64,000 bases of DNA from the NCBI RefSeq assembly GCF_030209575.1, contig NZ_JARVRS010000001.1:930001-994000 (forward strand). The letters run 5' to 3'. The notes under the pieces were generated by a model. That model had not been told where the DNA came from and made no database searches. It was given only the letters and a program-made list of their open reading frames with translations. Shown here piece by piece: positions 16,672 to 25,517 of this stretch. Each line of letters begins with the position of its first letter. Position 1 is the stretch's first letter. Both the position numbers and the translations under genes were made by a program. This stretch comes from Leifsonia sp. fls2-241-R2A-40a. Its GTDB lineage: Bacteria > Actinomycetota > Actinomycetes > Actinomycetales > Microbacteriaceae.

Positions 16672-17890
16672 GGATCGTCCCGTCGGTGAGGCGGTTCACG
16701 GGGAGGTAGGCCTTCGTGTACTCGAACGCGGATGCCGCATCCTCGTCGAGCTCGACACCGAGACCGGGCTGCTCTCCGGGGTGCAGGAAGCCGCGGTCGA
16801 AAGTGAAGGAGGTCTGGAACACCTCCAGCGTCTGCTCGTTGTGCGGCATGTACTCCTGGATGCCGAAGTTGTGGATCGCGAGGTCGAGGTGCAGGGCCGC
16901 CGCCATGCCGACGGGCGAGATGTCGGTCGGCCCGTGGATGCCGGACTTGATCCCGTAGATCGCGGCGAAGTCGAGGAGTTTCTTCATCGCTGTGATGCCG
17001 CCGGTGTGGGTGACGGCGGAGCGGACATAGTCGATGAGGCGCTCGGTGATGAGCGTCTGGTAGTCGTAAACGGTGTTGAAGACCTCGCCGATCGCGAGCG
17101 GTGTCGTGGAGTGCTGGCGCACGAGCCGCAGCGCGGTCTGGTCCTCGCCTGGGGTGCAGTCCTCCAGCCAGAACAGGTCGTACGGCTCGATGTCCTTGGC
17201 GAAGCGCGCGGCCTCGATCGGCGTCATCCGGTGGTGGCCGTCGTGGAGGATGCGCAGGTCGGTGCCGAAGTCCTCGCGGATCTTCGCGAAGATGCCCGGC
17301 ATGTGGTTGAGGTAGCTGCGGGTGTCCCAAGTCTCCTCGCTCGGGCGTCCGTTCTCGGCGCGCTTGGCCGGCTCGTAGTCGTAACGGACGCCCGGACCGG
17401 CCGCCGAGACGCCGTAGATCTGGCCGAGCCCCGGAACGCCGGTCTGCACGCGCACGGCGGTGAAGCCGAGTTCGCGGTAGCCGGTGATGGCGTTCGCGAG
17501 CGCCTCGTAGTCGGTGCCGGAGGCGTGCGCATAGACGCGGACGCCGGAGCGGCTCGCACCGCCGAGGAGCTGGTACAGCGGCATCCCGGCCTTCTTGGCC
17601 TTGATGTCCCAGAGGGCCATGTCGACGGCGGCGATCGCCGCCATCGTGACCGGGCCGCGCCGCCAGTAGGGGCCGCGGTAGAGGTACTGCCAGGTGTCCT
17701 CGATGCGGTCCTCGTCACGACCGATGAGGGTCGAGGCGACGTGGTCGCGCAGGTAAGAGGCAACGGACAGCTCGCGCCCGTTGAGCGTCGCGTCCCCCCA
17801 GCCGACGATGCCGTCCGACGTCGTGATCTTGAGGGTCACGAAGTTGCGCCCGGGGCTGGTGATTATGGTGTCGACGCGTTCGACGGTCAT
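16661..17890 (-). CDS. manD: D-mannonate dehydratase, enolase superfamily (RspA/ManD)
   Basis: The 409-residue protein is an enolase-superfamily dehydratase of the ManD subgroup. Seen are the N-terminal capping domain ([21 protein letters not shown]), the metal ligands in [21 protein letters not shown] and AIGEVFNT, and the long loop with [20 protein letters not shown] typical of ManD. The known reaction is D-mannonate to 2-keto-3-deoxygluconate, though some members prefer D-gluconate or have low activity. Here eda, kdgK and a UxuB-like reductase are in the same operon, which favours true D-mannonate dehydratase. Confidence 0.88.
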   Translation of the reverse strand: MTVERVDTIITSPGRNFVTLKITTSDGIVGWGDATLNGRELSVASYLRDHVASTLIGRDEDRIEDTWQYLYRGPYWRRGPVTMAAIAAVDMALWDIKAKKAGMPLYQLLGGASRSGVRVYAHASGTDYEALANAITGYRELGFTAVRVQTGVPGLGQIYGVSAAGPGVRYDYEPAKRAENGRPSEETWDTRSYLNHMPGIFAKIREDFGTDLRILHDGHHRMTPIEAARFAKDIEPYDLFWLEDCTPGEDQTALRLVRQHSTTPLAIGEVFNTVYDYQTLITERLIDYVRSAVTHTGGITAMKKLLDFAAIYGIKSGIHGPTDISPVGMAAALHLDLAIHNFGIQEYMPHNEQTLEVFQTSFTFDRGFLHPGEQPGLGVELDEDAASAFEYTKAYLPVNRLTDGTIHDW

Positions 17891-17973
17891 GGGAAGTCCT
17901 TCCTTGTCGGGATACGGCCGCGCGCCTGCGGCCGCACCCCGGTGTCACGTGCTGGGGGTGTCCTGGTGCGCCG

Positions 17974-19374
17974 TCACATCGCGGGACGCGGGTCGGTGAG
18001 GTCGCGTCCCGTCCATTCGGGTGCCACGATCGCGGCGATCAGGGCGCACGCCGTGTAGATGCCGAGCAGGACCATCACCGGGATGATGCTGCCGGTGGTG
18101 GCGGCGACCCAGGCGGCGGCGACGATCGGGCCGACGCCGGTCGCGATGATGGCGGCGATCTCGCGGACGATGGCCGTCAGCGTGTAGCGGTTCCGCGCGC
18201 CGAAGATCTCGGGGAGCGAGATGTTCTCCATGGATGCAAGGCCGAGCACCGAGACGTTGTGGATCACGGCGTAGCCGAAGAAGATCCAGCCGACGTCCTT
18301 CGTGTTGATCGCGAGCATGCTCGGAATGATGAGCACGAGGGAGAGCGACGTCATGATGATGTACATCCGCCGGCGTCCGAAGCGGTCGCCGAGCCAGCCG
18401 ACGAGCGGGATGGTGGCGAAGCCGATCAGCGAGGACACGATGACGATCTCGGGGCCGACGCCCTTCTGCACGGCGAGCGTGATCGTGATGAACGAGATCA
18501 TGTAGGTCTGGATGAGGCCCGAGTTGCCGGCCTGGCCGAAGCGGAGGAAGAACGACACGAGCGTCGCCTTGACGGGCTTGCGGTTGAGGGCCTGAAGCGA
18601 GCGGAGGTCGTTGCTCTTGGTGGCGACGTCGACCAGCTCCTCGCGGGAGAGCGCCTTGCCATCGACGACGTCGGTGCGCTCCTCGAAGACCGGGCTCTCC
18701 TTGAGACGGAGTCGCACCCACACGGCGAACACCATGACGATGGAGCTCGCGATGAAGGGGATGCGCCATCCCCACGCGATCACGTCATCCTCCATCATGA
18801 CGGCCAGGAGGACCGCCCAGATCGCGGAGGCGAACAGGGTTCCGCAGTTGGTGCCGAGCGCGACCAGGGAGGCGATGATGCCGCGGCGACGGGTCGGGGC
18901 GTACTCGGCGAGCATCACGCCCGCGCCCGAGATCTCCGCGCCGGCGCCGAAGCCCTGCGCGAGTCGCAGGACGACCAGCAGGATCGGGGCGATGATGCCG
19001 GCCTGCTCGTACGTGGGGAGCACGCCGATGAGCGTCGTCGCGAGGCCCATGAGCAGGATCGTGTAGAACAGCACCTTGCGGCGGCCCACCTTGTCGCCCA
19101 TCCGGCCGAAGTACCAGGCGCCGAGCGGGCGGGCGATGTAACCGACGCCATAGGTGGCCATGGCGAGCACGACGGCCATGCCGGGCGACTCGCCGGCGAA
19201 GAAGAGCTGGCTGAAGACGAGGGCGGCGGCCAGCGAGTACAGCTGGAAATCCATGAACTCCAGCGCCGTGCCGAGCCAGCCGGAGACGGCGGCGCGGACG
19301 AGGTCGCCGGTGGACCGCTGAACGGTCGGCGGCGCGGCGGGTGCGTCGACACCCGGGACGTTGGGACTACTCAT
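17974..19374 (-). CDS. MFS transporter, metabolite:H+ symporter (MHS) type
   Basis: The 466-residue protein has 12 predicted membrane segments and MHS/KgtP-ShiA landmarks: GWLGTALEFMDFQLYSLAAAL at segment 1, RPLGAWYFGRMGDKVGRRKVL in loop 2-3 and VGWLGDRFGRRRMYI in loop 8-9. Placed between the dehydrogenase and dehydratase genes of the sugar-acid operon, it probably imports the starting acid (L-gulonate, L-idonate or a hexuronate) with protons. It is separated from manD by 83 bp that include a small CGGCCGC/GCGGCCG hairpin (17915-17934). Confidence 0.88.
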   Translation of the reverse strand: MSSPNVPGVDAPAAPPTVQRSTGDLVRAAVSGWLGTALEFMDFQLYSLAAALVFSQLFFAGESPGMAVVLAMATYGVGYIARPLGAWYFGRMGDKVGRRKVLFYTILLMGLATTLIGVLPTYEQAGIIAPILLVVLRLAQGFGAGAEISGAGVMLAEYAPTRRRGIIASLVALGTNCGTLFASAIWAVLLAVMMEDDVIAWGWRIPFIASSIVMVFAVWVRLRLKESPVFEERTDVVDGKALSREELVDVATKSNDLRSLQALNRKPVKATLVSFFLRFGQAGNSGLIQTYMISFITITLAVQKGVGPEIVIVSSLIGFATIPLVGWLGDRFGRRRMYIIMTSLSLVLIIPSMLAINTKDVGWIFFGYAVIHNVSVLGLASMENISLPEIFGARNRYTLTAIVREIAAIIATGVGPIVAAAWVAATTGSIIPVMVLLGIYTACALIAAIVAPEWTGRDLTDPRPAM

Positions 19375-19455
19375 TGTTACTCCTTCGTAGCTGAGTTCGG
19401 TGCGTGGATGAGCGGGTTGGGGTGGTGCCAGGGGTGGAGTGGTGCTGGTTGGAGA

Positions 19456-20460
19456 TCAGAGACGCAGAAGGACCTTGGCCGACGCGGACGAGTCGCGCGC
19501 GATGCCGAACGCCTCGACGGCGTCGGCCGCGTCGATCGTGTGGGAGATGACGGAGTCGAGGCCGTCCGACTCGGCGAGCATCGCGACGGCGTCATCGATC
19601 TCGGTCGCGAAGCGGAAGGCGCCGCGGAGCGTCAGCTCCTTGGCGAGCATGGGCGCGAGGTTCACGCCGATCTCGGCGTCGGCGAGCATCCCGACCTGCA
19701 CGACCGTCCCGGCCCGGCGCGCCGCGCGCACCGCCTGGGTGACCGAGACGGGGACGCCGGAGCACTCGAACACGACGTCGTAGGACTCGTCGGCGATGGC
19801 GTCCCGGCCGACGAGCACGAGCTCGCTCGCGCCGAGCGCGGCGGCCCGGTCGAGGGGCTCGGGGCGGACGTCGCTCGCGCCGATCGTCGCAGCGCCCGCG
19901 TGCGCGGCGGCGGAGACGACGAGCAGACCGATGGGGCCGGCGCCGATGACGAGCACGCGCTTTCCCGCGACGCCACCCGCCAGGCCGACGGCATGCAGGG
20001 CGACGGCGAGCGGCTCCGCTAGGGCCGCGCGTTCAAGCGGGAGGCCCTCCGGGAGCACGCGGATCATGTGCTCCTCGACGATGAGGTACTCCGCGGCGCC
20101 GCCCTGGCGGTGCGGAGTGGTGGCGGCGCTGCCGAAGTAATCGCCGCCCGGACGCAAGTGGGGCCGGTCCTCGAGGCCCGGCACGTCGGCGCCGTACCGA
20201 GCGGGGTGGACGGTCACGGGCGTCCCGGCGGCGAGGCGGCCGGACGGGTCGAGATCGACGACGGCCGACAGCTCATGGCCCGGCGTCAGCGGCTCGCGGA
20301 TGGCGTACTCGCCGTTCGCGCCGTGGAAGTAGTAGTGCAGGTCGGAACCGCAGATGCCGACGTAGCGGACACGGAGCCGCACCTCGCCGGACACGGGCTG
20401 CGGCACCTCGCGGTCCGCCCAGCGGATGTCCTCCGCGCCGTGGATGGCGAGCGCCTTCAT
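19456..20460 (-). CDS. Zinc-type alcohol dehydrogenase, L-idonate/L-gulonate 5-dehydrogenase-like
   Basis: Using the ATG at 20460 after GGGAGGTGCGACG, the protein is 334 residues. It is a medium-chain dehydrogenase with catalytic-zinc ligands in GICGSDLHYYFHG and PGHELSA, and the Rossmann motif VIGAGPIGLLVV. The closest named relatives by pattern are IdnD and RspB; the FGSAATTPHRQGGAAEY stretch matches IdnD. The structural-zinc cysteine cluster normally before that stretch is missing. Next to ManD and a UxuB-like reductase, oxidation of L-gulonate to D-fructuronate (RspB role) fits best, L-idonate oxidation being the alternative. Confidence 0.8.
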   Translation of the reverse strand: MKALAIHGAEDIRWADREVPQPVSGEVRLRVRYVGICGSDLHYYFHGANGEYAIREPLTPGHELSAVVDLDPSGRLAAGTPVTVHPARYGADVPGLEDRPHLRPGGDYFGSAATTPHRQGGAAEYLIVEEHMIRVLPEGLPLERAALAEPLAVALHAVGLAGGVAGKRVLVIGAGPIGLLVVSAAAHAGAATIGASDVRPEPLDRAAALGASELVLVGRDAIADESYDVVFECSGVPVSVTQAVRAARRAGTVVQVGMLADAEIGVNLAPMLAKELTLRGAFRFATEIDDAVAMLAESDGLDSVISHTIDAADAVEAFGIARDSSASAKVLLRL

Positions 20461-20504
20461 CGTCGCACCTCCCTCGTTCGTCTTCTGGCCCTGATCCGCC
20501 GTGC

Positions 20505-22028
20505 TCACGCCACAACCTCCGATCCGCGGTGCGTGACATCGGCGTCCGCCGCCGTCACGCACTCCACAATGGCCGCCGGCACGCCGTCGCCAGCGATGGT
20601 GTCGACCAGGTCGCCGACGCGTTCCGTGAACGCGGGACGGTCGGCGAGGTCCTCGCCGAAGAACCGGAGGTCGACGATCGATGCCTCGGCCAGGTCCGCT
20701 CCGGTGCGCGCCGATCCGGCAAGCGCGGCCAGCCGGTCGCGGGCGCCGTCCGTCATCGCCGAGGCGAACGGGCCGGGGTCGAACCCGGGGCGGGGCGCGA
20801 TGCACGAGAGGTAGGCCGCCACGGTGAGCGCGATCAGGTGCGGCATCTCACCGCGGTCCAGCAGCCGGAGGGCCGGACCTGGGATGCGCTGCCGCAGCTT
20901 CACGGAGCCGTCGGTCCCGACCTGGCTGGTCTTGTGGCCCAACGCGGTGTTGCCCCAGCGGAGGAACAGCTGGCGCTGATAGTCCGCGATGTCGACGCCG
21001 GACGGGACCTGGATCGACGGCGTGTACTCGTGGGTGAGGACCGCGCGCGCCGCCTCCCGGATCGCGGGCCGACCCACGGCATCCGGGATGGTCTCCGCGC
21101 CCTGCAGGGCGCCCAAGTAGGCGATGAGCGAGTGCGTGCCGTTGAGGAGCCGCACCTTCAGCTGCTCGTAGCGGTCGACCTCCGTGCTGAACACCGCTCC
21201 CCCGGCCTCCCACGCCGGCCGTCCGGCGGCGAAGTCGTCTTCGATCGCCCACATCGTGAAGGGTTCGGCGGGGACGGGGACCTCGTCCCACGCCCCGAGC
21301 AGCGACGACACCTCGTCGCGGAGGGCGGGCGTCGTCGACGGGACGATGCGGTCGACCATGCTCGAGGGGAACGACACCGACGACTCCAGGAACGCGAGCG
21401 CCTCTGCTCCCTCCGCGGTCGGCAGCTCCTGCAGGAACTCGCGGACGAGGCCCTTGGTGTGGGTGCCGTTGGCCGCGAGGTTGTCGCAGCTGAGCACCGT
21501 GAGCGGGGCTCCGGAGGCCGCGGCCCGCCGCTGGATGCCGCGGGCGAGCTGGCCGATTGTCGTCCGCGGGCCGTCGCCGCGGAGGTCCGCCGCGATGGCG
21601 GGGTCGGCGATGTCGAGGCGACCCGTGGCCGGTGAGGAGCTGTAGCCGTTCTCTGTGACCGTGAGCGTGACGATGCGGATGGCCGGATCGGCGATGCCCG
21701 CGACCACGCGCTGCGGGTCGTCGGCCGCGACGAACGCGTCGGTGTGCACGGCCGGGACGCGCAGCGTGGTGTCCTGGGGCGAGATCGTCGCGACGGAGTA
21801 GAGGTGGTCCTGTGCGCGCATCGCGTCGACGACGGCGCGGGAGCGCGAGGCGACCCCGACGATGCCCCAGTCGCCGCCGTCCGCGGCGATCGCCGCTGCC
21901 GTGTAGACGGCCTGGTGGGCGCGGTGGAAGTTGCCGAGGCCGAGGTGCAGGATCCCGGAGCGGCCGGGCGTCTCCGGGATCGGGACGGCACCGTGGCGCG
22001 ACCGGGACAGATTCTGCGGGGCGCTCAT
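20505..22028 (-). CDS. uxuB: Mannitol dehydrogenase family protein, probable D-fructuronate reductase
   Basis: From the ATG at 22028 the product is 507 residues. It has the N-terminal Rossmann motif ILHLGLGNFHRAHQAVY and the family signature K-x5-N-x2-H in LKVRLLNGTHSLIAYLG. The family includes fructuronate reductase (UxuB), altronate oxidoreductase and mannitol 2-dehydrogenase. ManD, kdgK and eda downstream argue for D-fructuronate to D-mannonate with NADH. It is the first gene of the operon, divergent from the LacI gene across about 160 bp holding a palindrome. Confidence 0.85.
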   Translation of the reverse strand: MSAPQNLSRSRHGAVPIPETPGRSGILHLGLGNFHRAHQAVYTAAAIAADGGDWGIVGVASRSRAVVDAMRAQDHLYSVATISPQDTTLRVPAVHTDAFVAADDPQRVVAGIADPAIRIVTLTVTENGYSSSPATGRLDIADPAIAADLRGDGPRTTIGQLARGIQRRAAASGAPLTVLSCDNLAANGTHTKGLVREFLQELPTAEGAEALAFLESSVSFPSSMVDRIVPSTTPALRDEVSSLLGAWDEVPVPAEPFTMWAIEDDFAAGRPAWEAGGAVFSTEVDRYEQLKVRLLNGTHSLIAYLGALQGAETIPDAVGRPAIREAARAVLTHEYTPSIQVPSGVDIADYQRQLFLRWGNTALGHKTSQVGTDGSVKLRQRIPGPALRLLDRGEMPHLIALTVAAYLSCIAPRPGFDPGPFASAMTDGARDRLAALAGSARTGADLAEASIVDLRFFGEDLADRPAFTERVGDLVDTIAGDGVPAAIVECVTAADADVTHRGSEVVA

Positions 22029-22105
22029 GAGCGCACTCCCGCGTCCGCTGCCCGGCGGCGGGTCCTGGGATCTTCGATGATCGGCATGGAAAAGAGTGTG
22101 AATGG

Positions 22106-22115
22106 TTTGTACAAA
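22106..22115. promoter_or_regulatory. Palindrome upstream of the sugar-acid operon
   Basis: TTTGTACAAA is a perfect 10-bp palindrome in an unusually AT-rich stretch between uxuB and the divergent LacI gene, 78 bp before the uxuB start. It may be an operator or overlap the uxuB promoter. It lacks the central CG of usual LacI sites, so a different regulator cannot be excluded. Confidence 0.45.
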
Positions 22116-22191
22116 ATTGTCAAGCAGCATTCCATACACGAAGATGAACTCATGCGGGAACATCTGTTCCTACGAGACGGGAGAGGCGGCT

Positions 22192-23154
22192 ATGGGCGCG
22201 ACGCTGACCGATGTGGCCCGGCGGGCGGGGGTGTCGATCGCGACGGCGTCGCGCGCCTTCGGCGAGCCCGACCGCCTCGCGAGCAAGACCCGCGATCGGG
22301 TGCTGCACGCCGCCAACGAGCTCGGCTACGACAGCCCGCAGGCGGCGACCGCGACCCGCTCGTTCGGCATCATCGTCCCGGATGTCGCCAACCCCGTCTA
22401 CGCGACGCTGCTCAAGGCCATTCACACGCAAGCCTGGCACGGCCGTCACCGCACCGTTCTCTTCGACGCGGACGAGGACCGCCGCCGCGAACGCGAGCAG
22501 ATCGAACGGGCGCGCAAGCTCGACGGGATGCTGCTCTGCTCGCCCCGCCTGCCCGACGACGAAATCCTTGAGCTCGTCGGGGACGCGCCCTTCGTCGTCG
22601 TGAACCGCTATATACCCGGCGTCCCCTGCGTACTCATGGATATGGAGAACGGTCCGCAGCAGGCGGTGGAGCACCTCGCCGCTCTCGGCCACACGCACGT
22701 CGCCTACGCGGCCGGACCAACCGGCTCCTGGGCCGACGACCAGCGCGCCGCGACGATCACGAAGGCGTGCGAGCGGTTCGGCATCCGTCTCACCCGCCTG
22801 AGCCACCAGGCAGCGTCGATCCAGGGCGGCCGAGCGGCGGCGGCGCCCGCGATCGCGAGCGGCGCGACCGCCGTGATCGCCTACAACGACCTGGTCGCGC
22901 TCGGGCTCGAGGCCGGGATGTCCGACATGGGCCGCTCCTGCCCCGCCGATATCAGCATCATCGGGATCGACGACATCGACATGGCGAGCGCCGTCAACCC
23001 GGGCCTCACGACGGTCAAGATGCCGATCGAGCGTTGCGGCGCTCTTGCCGTCGACCTCCTTCTTCAGGTCTTGGCCGGCGCCGCGCTCACCGAAGCCGAA
23101 ACCCTCGGCTCGCAGCTCATCGTCCGCGGGACGACAGCCGCTCCCCCACGCTGA
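22192..23154 (+). CDS. LacI-family regulator of the sugar-acid operon
   Basis: From the ATG at 22192 (after GGGAGAGGCGGCT) the protein is 320 residues; in-frame upstream codons read through the promoter and were left out. The N-terminus TLTDVARRAGVSIATASRAFG is a LacI helix-turn-helix, followed by the sensor domain (FGIIVPDVANPVYATLL, VVNRYIPGVPCVLMD, IIGIDDIDMASAVNPGLTTVKMP). It is transcribed divergently from uxuB and probably controls the uxuB to kdgK operon, with KDG or a pathway intermediate as effector by analogy with other sugar-acid LacI regulators. Confidence 0.9.
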   Translation: MGATLTDVARRAGVSIATASRAFGEPDRLASKTRDRVLHAANELGYDSPQAATATRSFGIIVPDVANPVYATLLKAIHTQAWHGRHRTVLFDADEDRRREREQIERARKLDGMLLCSPRLPDDEILELVGDAPFVVVNRYIPGVPCVLMDMENGPQQAVEHLAALGHTHVAYAAGPTGSWADDQRAATITKACERFGIRLTRLSHQAASIQGGRAAAAPAIASGATAVIAYNDLVALGLEAGMSDMGRSCPADISIIGIDDIDMASAVNPGLTTVKMPIERCGALAVDLLLQVLAGAALTEAETLGSQLIVRGTTAAPPR

Positions 23155-23363
23155 GCGATCGTCGGATGCCGCGTCGAAGCGGGCAACCGAGACTCAGGTC
23201 GACGCGTCGCGAAACCGGGCCAATCAAAGCTCGTCGAAACATCGATGCACTCTGTTCCCACCACATAGTCCCGGACTCCGTTGGCGAACTTCAAACTGGC
23301 AGGAGCGCGAGTCGTTGAGACGGGAGTCTCGATCTCTGCGAGCAAGCGCCTGGGCTCGACCCG

Positions 23364-23987
23364 TCAGTCGCGGCGGCTGGAGGTAGATCGTGGCGCGCCG
23401 CCGATCGTGAGGGCGAGGAGAGTGTTGACCGCAGTCTCATACGGGCGAGGATTCCGCTCCGCCTGAGCAAGCAGAAGCCCTCCTTCAAGAGCTGCGAGAA
23501 AGGTGGTGGCGAGGTCATCCGGATCGATGCCAGACGGAAGTTCCCCGTCGGCGTGGAGGGACCTGAGTCCTTCGCTGATAGTCGCGGCCCACTGATCAAA
23601 CCCTGTCGCGATGCGCGCGCGGGCCTCGGGGTCGCTCTCGGCTAGTTGACCGACCAGCGAACCAAGCGGGCAGCCTCCCTTGCCCTGGTCCTGACTCACT
23701 CCGGTGATTACCATGTTCCGCCAGGTCTCGACTCCGTTGTCGCTGCTGAGGGCCTGCCGGTGGTTCTCGACGATGGTCTCCGCCTGGTAGTCGATGACCG
23801 CCTGTACGAGCTCGTTCTTGTCGGGGAAGTAGTGGTACATCTGCGAGCCGCTGACTTCCGCCGCCACCTTGACGTCCTCCAAGGTGGCGCCGGCCACGCC
23901 ACGCTCATGAATCAGGGCCGCCGCCGCCTGCACAATTCGCGCCCGCGTGCGCGCGCCTTTGGCGGTGAGTTTGGGTCGGTCTGTCAT
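23364..23987 (-). CDS. TetR-family transcriptional regulator
   Basis: The 207-residue reading from the ATG at 23987 (a TTG six codons upstream is possible) has a TetR DNA-binding head: ARTRARIVQAAAALIHERGVAGATLEDVKVAAEVSGSQMYHYFPDKNEL. The C-terminal domain contains GGCPLGSLVGQLAESDPEAR, characteristic of a TetR_C subgroup often controlling short-chain dehydrogenase or reductase genes. It is divergent from the DUF1330/SDR/VOC cluster, and two dyads in the shared promoter region are its probable operators. Confidence 0.9.
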   Translation of the reverse strand: MTDRPKLTAKGARTRARIVQAAAALIHERGVAGATLEDVKVAAEVSGSQMYHYFPDKNELVQAVIDYQAETIVENHRQALSSDNGVETWRNMVITGVSQDQGKGGCPLGSLVGQLAESDPEARARIATGFDQWAATISEGLRSLHADGELPSGIDPDDLATTFLAALEGGLLLAQAERNPRPYETAVNTLLALTIGGAPRSTSSRRD

Positions 23988-24018
23988 CTCGTCAAGCACG
24001 ATCAAATGCTAGCACTTT

Positions 24019-24070
24019 CTGGGTTTGACAACCCATTACGACCGCACGATACTGAGTTGCGTGACCCAGT
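24019..24070 (+). promoter_or_regulatory. Promoter of the DUF1330-SDR cluster with two operator-like dyads
   Basis: A near-consensus promoter is visible: TTGACA (24025-24030), 17-bp spacer, GATACT (24048-24053). The -35 lies within a perfect dyad TGGGTT-TGAC-AACCCA (24020-24035), and a second dyad ACTGAGT-n6-ACCCAGT (24051-24070, one mismatch) begins in the -10. Repression by the divergent TetR protein bound at both sites is the simplest reading. Confidence 0.7.
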
Positions 24071-24133
24071 ACGGGCCAGTGGACGAACAGCGGCACAGAG
24101 CCGCGAGCTCACCAGAACCTGAGGAGTAACACC

Positions 24134-24436
24134 ATGAGCGCATACCTTGTCGTCGAATTCACGGTCAAGGACCCTGAGGTCTATCGCGACGAATACAGCG
24201 CCAGTGCTGGGAAGACCGCGAAGAAGGCCGGTGCCGAGCCTGTCGCCGGCGGCCCGTGGGAGATCCTGGACGGCGAGCCCACGCTGTCCTCGGGGGCGAT
24301 CATGCGGTTCCCCGACCGTGAAGCGGCCCTGACCTGGTACAACTCTCCTGAATACCAGGAGCTGATCGAGGTTCGCGGTGCCGCTATGGATGCCCGATTC
24401 CGCCTGATCGATGGCGTGCCGGAGCAGACCGCCTGA
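24134..24436 (+). CDS. DUF1330 family protein
   Basis: The 100-residue protein follows GAGGAGTAACACC. It has the DUF1330 pattern: AYLVVEFTVKDPEVYRDEY at the start, GAEPVAGGPWEILDGEPT in the middle and IMRFPDREAALTWYNSPEYQELIEVR, a ferredoxin-like dimeric alpha/beta barrel. The function of the family is not established; members are often encoded with dehydrogenases and TetR regulators. It is first in a three-gene cluster under the TetR-type promoter. Confidence 0.9.
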   Translation: MSAYLVVEFTVKDPEVYRDEYSASAGKTAKKAGAEPVAGGPWEILDGEPTLSSGAIMRFPDREAALTWYNSPEYQELIEVRGAAMDARFRLIDGVPEQTA

Positions 24437-24507
24437 TGATCCGCCAACCCCAACGCCACGACGTCGACGCGATGAGCCTCGACCTGTCCGAAGGAAAAAG
24501 CGAATGA
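24436..24507 (+). CDS. Possible 23-residue coupling ORF
   Basis: An ATG shares its first base with the DUF1330 stop (TGATG) and the ORF ends in an ATGA overlap with the SDR start. Its product (M-I-R-Q-P-Q-R-H-D-V-D-A and 11 more residues) has no recognised motif. It may be a short translated bridge that couples the two genes, the remains of a longer gene, or chance. Only the geometry supports it. Confidence 0.25.
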   Translation: MIRQPQRHDVDAMSLDLSEGKSE

Positions 24508-25397
24508 GCAAGTTCTCCGACCAATTCGCTGGAAGGCTCGACGGTCAGACCGTCTTAGTCACCGGCGCCAAGGGCGGGATCGGCTATGAGACCGCGCAAG
24601 GCGCCGGCAACAGCGGTGCTACCGTCCTGGTTCACGCACGAGGCGCCGACAATGCCCAGCAGGCAGTCGAGCGGCTGGCCAGCACCGGCAATGGCAAGGG
24701 GGCGTACATCGCCCTCGCGGGCGATCTCGGATCGCTTGCCGGCGTCCGGGATTTGGTTGATGCCGTGCACCACGTCAGCCCACGGGGATTGAACGGACTG
24801 GTCAACAACGCGGGTGCCGCGTTCTCCAGGAGAGCACTGTCGCCCGACGGGTACGAGCGGACCATCGCCATCAATCACGTCGCGCTGGCGGCACTGACCG
24901 GCGGCCTGCTCGACGCGCTCCGGAGGGGTGCTGATGATTTCGGGACGCCCTCGCGGGTCGTGAATATGACGGCGGTGATCGAGAAGCAGGGCAACCCGAT
25001 CACCGATTGGAGTTACCCGGGCAAGTTCACTCAGATCCAGGCCTACGGCGATGCCAAATTGCTGGCCCTGATGTACACCTACGCTCTGGCTCGCCGCCAT
25101 GAGGGCGACGGTCTGACGTTCAACGCCGTCAGCCCCGGAGCGGTCAAAACCACGCTCGGCAGCAAAGCCGGTGGGCCATTCAAAATCATCCAGGCGTTGA
25201 CCAATCCTTTCATCGGACCGCCGGAGAAGGGGTCGCGCGGGGTCGTGCGGCTGCTTGCCGACCCCGAGCTCGCGACTGCCACCGGGGGCTACTACAGCTC
25301 CGCGCAGCTCAAGAAGTCCTCTGAGAAGTCTCGCGACCGTGCCGCTCAAGAGCGCGTGTACGAGCAGACTGAACGCGAAGTGCGCGTCGATCGTTGA
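24504..25397 (+). CDS. Short-chain dehydrogenase/reductase
   Basis: The 297-residue protein starts at an ATG after AAGGAAAAAGCGA. It has the nucleotide-binding TGAKGGIGYETA, the NNAGA motif (LVNNAGAAFSRR), and the catalytic Tyr/Lys in YGDAK. The usual catalytic Ser region reads VVNMTAVIEKQG, with Thr at the expected position. It resembles the retinol-dehydrogenase/WWOX-like SDR group (C-terminal FNAVSPGAVKTTL, YYSSAQLKKSSEKS). Together with the VOC protein and DUF1330 it may detoxify a small electrophile, but the substrate is unknown. Confidence 0.88.
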   Translation: MSKFSDQFAGRLDGQTVLVTGAKGGIGYETAQGAGNSGATVLVHARGADNAQQAVERLASTGNGKGAYIALAGDLGSLAGVRDLVDAVHHVSPRGLNGLVNNAGAAFSRRALSPDGYERTIAINHVALAALTGGLLDALRRGADDFGTPSRVVNMTAVIEKQGNPITDWSYPGKFTQIQAYGDAKLLALMYTYALARRHEGDGLTFNAVSPGAVKTTLGSKAGGPFKIIQALTNPFIGPPEKGSRGVVRLLADPELATATGGYYSSAQLKKSSEKSRDRAAQERVYEQTEREVRVDR

Positions 25398-25517
25398 CAC
25401 GCCCTCAGCCGTTGAAAGCCAGGACTCCTTAGAGTCAAAAGGAGCCGCCGTCGTCGACGGAAACGGCGCACTCCCGCGCTTCCGCATACGCAAGACAAAC
25501 AAGAGACTGGAAACCCC

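Noticed and set aside
17915-17934. CGGCCGC/GCGGCCG hairpin between the MHS transporter and manD genes as a terminator
   Set aside because: Only 7 bp with no T tract and inside an operon; more likely chance or a weak RNA-stability element.
18259-20022. 587-codon plus-strand frame spanning the MHS transporter and dehydrogenase genes
   Set aside because: It runs antisense across two recognised genes and their gap, is dominated by Asp, Glu, Arg and Gly, and has no family resemblance.
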